57,364 nt of DNA, from contig NPFB01000035.1 in assembly GCA_014084085.1 (NCBI GenBank), forward strand, positions 53,008 through 110,371, read 5' to 3'. Position 1 is the stretch's first letter; every line of letters begins with the position of its first letter. The stretch comes from Hondaea fermentalgiana. Lineage: Eukaryota; Sar; Bigyra; Thraustochytrida; Thraustochytriidae. Shown here piece by piece: positions 55,650-57,364 of this stretch. The translations under genes and the position numbers were made by a program. The notes under the pieces are model-generated. The model was not told the origin of the DNA, did not search any database, and saw only the letters and a program-made list of their open reading frames with translations.

Positions 55650-56516
55650 TTATTCGAAAATAAAAGAGGTTACACGTGGCGGGGTCTGCGTTTGTGATGG
55701 CTGGGGTGCCTCGAGCAAGCCAGCCTTTTCTTCAGTATCATTATCAAGATTCGGGATACTGTCGTCATCTGTACTGCTGTGATCACTCTGCGGCACTGGC
55801 GTTGCGACGGGGACGTCCTTGTCGACTCCTTCGATCTGATCCCTCAGTTTGTCCATGCGTGCGAGGATATTACGACCTGCCTCGAGGTTGGCAAGCATGT
55901 GGTGCACTTTGAGAACTGCGTTACGTTTTTTGCCGAGCGGGAGACTGACTTCGTTGCGAAAAATGCTCCTCTGATTCGCGCTTTGATTTTCGTAAAAGCT
56001 CTTGTTCATGGGCGGGTTGGTTGCAACAATAACGCCCTCCAACGAGAGACCAAAGAAGACGCCGCGAGACACTGCAAAGGCGCTCACGCCCGAGACGGAG
56101 CGCTGATTGACTGCGACGCCGCCTTTGCACACGCCTCCGGTCGTTCCAGCCGAGATGGAGAGGTCCGCGCTGATTTGCAGACTTCCGACATTTTCGAAGC
56201 GGCGCACCGCCGCACGAGACTTGAGAATCAGAATGAGCTGCTCTTTATGAAGACCGAATTGCAAACCGGCACCGCCTTGGACCAAGGCGATAGCGACGGG
56301 GTTGCTCCACTTGTCTTCATCCTCCTCGTCCCGCTTCATGAAGAAGCCCCTGCCGAGGGCTCCCGAGAAGAACCAAGCGCCTTTGAGCGCGGAGAGAAAG
56401 ACAATGCCGCGGGCCTTTTGCAGGTCTTTGCGACTGATCGCATCGGCCGTGATCGCTCTGGAGATGATTTTTTCTGCGCTCTTCAGGTTGCCGGTCATGG
56501 TCAGCTTGGACGCCAT
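55650..56516 (-). CDS. SYLF/Ysc84-domain lipid-binding protein
   Basis: 288 residues from the ATG at 56516 (MASKLTMTGNLKSAEKII); the frame is open further upstream but the added residues are leader-like. The SYLF domain covers about 10-215: ARGIVFLSALKGAWFFSGALGRG, WSNPVAIALVQGGAGLQFG, and the glycine-rich SADLSISAGTTGG and VSAFAVSRGVFFGLSLEG strands. SYLF domains (yeast Ysc84, animal SH3YL1) bind phosphoinositides and, in yeast, actin at endocytic sites. There is no SH3 or FYVE domain; the tail is acidic (STDDDSIPNLDNDTEEKAG). Confidence 0.9.
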   Translation of the reverse strand: MASKLTMTGNLKSAEKIISRAITADAISRKDLQKARGIVFLSALKGAWFFSGALGRGFFMKRDEEDEDKWSNPVAIALVQGGAGLQFGLHKEQLILILKSRAAVRRFENVGSLQISADLSISAGTTGGVCKGGVAVNQRSVSGVSAFAVSRGVFFGLSLEGVIVATNPPMNKSFYENQSANQRSIFRNEVSLPLGKKRNAVLKVHHMLANLEAGRNILARMDKLRDQIEGVDKDVPVATPVPQSDHSSTDDDSIPNLDNDTEEKAGLLEAPQPSQTQTPPRVTSFIFE

Positions 56517-57364
56517 CTTCTTTGTATTTATATGAGTTTTGCTTTCTGTCGTTCTTTTATTCTGTCCGTGCGAGTGAGCTTCCTCCTTTTGCCACGGCCG
56601 AACGATGACTACAAGGAAAGGCCAGCCCCTTGTTGGCTGTGCTGGTCGTGCGTGGGGTGCGCTCTGTGGCTCCTTCACTCGCACCCACGCTAACCCTCGT
56701 GGACCACGTGCGGCTGTTCCGCGAACCCCCTTGCGTAGTGTGCCAGAACTCGAGCGGGCAGATGACCGCTCGCTCGCTTGCTTGCTTGCCCCGCGAGCAG
56801 AGAAGAGAGCACAACAGCGTCGCTCTCTCCTTCGCTGTCGGCTTTGGCCTCTTGGTTTTGGGCTTTTGGCTTTTGCTGTCGCTCTCGGCCTTGCGCTCTT
56901 CCTTTCTGCTTTTGCCCTCGCGTTTGCTTTTCTGTTCGTGCAGCTTGCTTTGCTAGCTGCAGCTAATAAAACCCCTCCCTGCCTGCGCCGCGAGCTTTGA
57001 GTCCCAGCCTCTTCCTGTCGTCCCTGAACCCGCCCTCAGCCGCCGCGCACTGGCCACAACGCGCGCTCCTTCGCGTCGCGTCGCGTCTTCTCTCGACTCG
57101 ACTCTCGCCGCGTCTTCTCTCGACTTGCGTCGCGTCGCGTCTCGTCTGGCCTCGCGTCGCGTCGCGTCGCGTGGCGGCGTGGCGGCCTCGGGGTCGCGGC
57201 CTCGGGTCGAGCGAGCTGCGCCGGGCTCGCAGTGCGGGGCCCCCGATTCGGGCGCCGGGCCCCCAATCGCGCCTCAGCGCAGGCGCCGTCATTCAGAGCC
57301 CGCGCCGCCGAACCCAAGAAGCTCTTGGCGGGGGAGGAAAGAAGCTCCTGCCGAGGCCGCCCCC
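56517..57364. other. Upstream region of the SYLF gene to window end
   Basis: 848 bp with no supported gene. It contains GCTT/GCTTG tetramer runs (56773-56790), T- and C-rich sequence (56820-56950) and the GTCGC pentamer tract (57071-57176). The sequence after 57180 is very GC-rich, suggesting a leader or promoter of a gene beyond the window. Confidence 0.5.
57071..57176. repeat. Interrupted GTCGC pentamer repeat
   Basis: Several blocks of GCGTC/GTCGC units separated by TTCTCTCGACT-like segments. On the minus strand it reads GCGAC, the same pentamer as in the P4-ATPase leader. Confidence 0.8.

Overview
This window is nuclear DNA of a GC-rich, intron-poor eukaryote. It carries homologues of PTEN, a P4-ATPase flippase, COX11, ISCA2, METTL9, MFSD1, AIM6 and a SYLF protein, almost all as single long exons with no operons or ribosome binding sites. 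One intron can be demonstrated, in the METTL9 gene. A free-living protist, perhaps a stramenopile of the thraustochytrid type, fits best. That placement is an inference from gene style, not proven. A run of 100 Ns at 17105-17204 marks a scaffold join of unknown true length.

Layout. 1-16.4 kb: three cytoskeletal-looking genes (a tryptophan-repeat Sfi1-like protein, a 1,896-residue coiled-coil protein and an IQ-motif coiled-coil protein), interspersed with an MFSD1-like transporter and an AIM6-like membrane-anchored phosphodiesterase-fold protein. 16.4-20.3 kb: gene-poor, with the assembly gap, a gene start running into it, and several degenerate tandem repeats. 20.3-26.3 kb: PTEN, a 3-methyladenine DNA glycosylase, a broken von Willebrand A gene and a mitochondrial-type cation diffusion facilitator. 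26.7-37 kb: an ankyrin/BTB protein, METTL9, and COX11 and ISCA2 back to back. 37-57 kb: P4-ATPase, a divergent pair of M14 carboxypeptidase paralogues (one catalytically dead), a divergent pair made of a MORN protein and a TIR-like/TPR protein ending in a CaaX box, then a SYLF protein.

The most unusual signals are the following. (1) A degenerate array of units about 21-22 bp long (core ACTTGCGGCGCGCATA) recurs in four separate promoter regions, about 140-350 bp upstream of start codons and oriented toward the gene; it looks like an undescribed promoter element. (2) A TIR-like domain with a WCLxE motif is joined to a TPR array and a Ras-like CVLS terminus. (3) A carboxypeptidase and its pseudoenzyme are arranged head to head. 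(4) A CDF transporter appears to have a duplicated cytoplasmic domain. (5) A von Willebrand A locus has three frame changes. Several divergent pairs share one short promoter region (CP/pseudo-CP, MORN/TIR-TPR, COX11/ISCA2, coiled-coil/IQ), so co-regulation is plausible but not shown by sequence alone.
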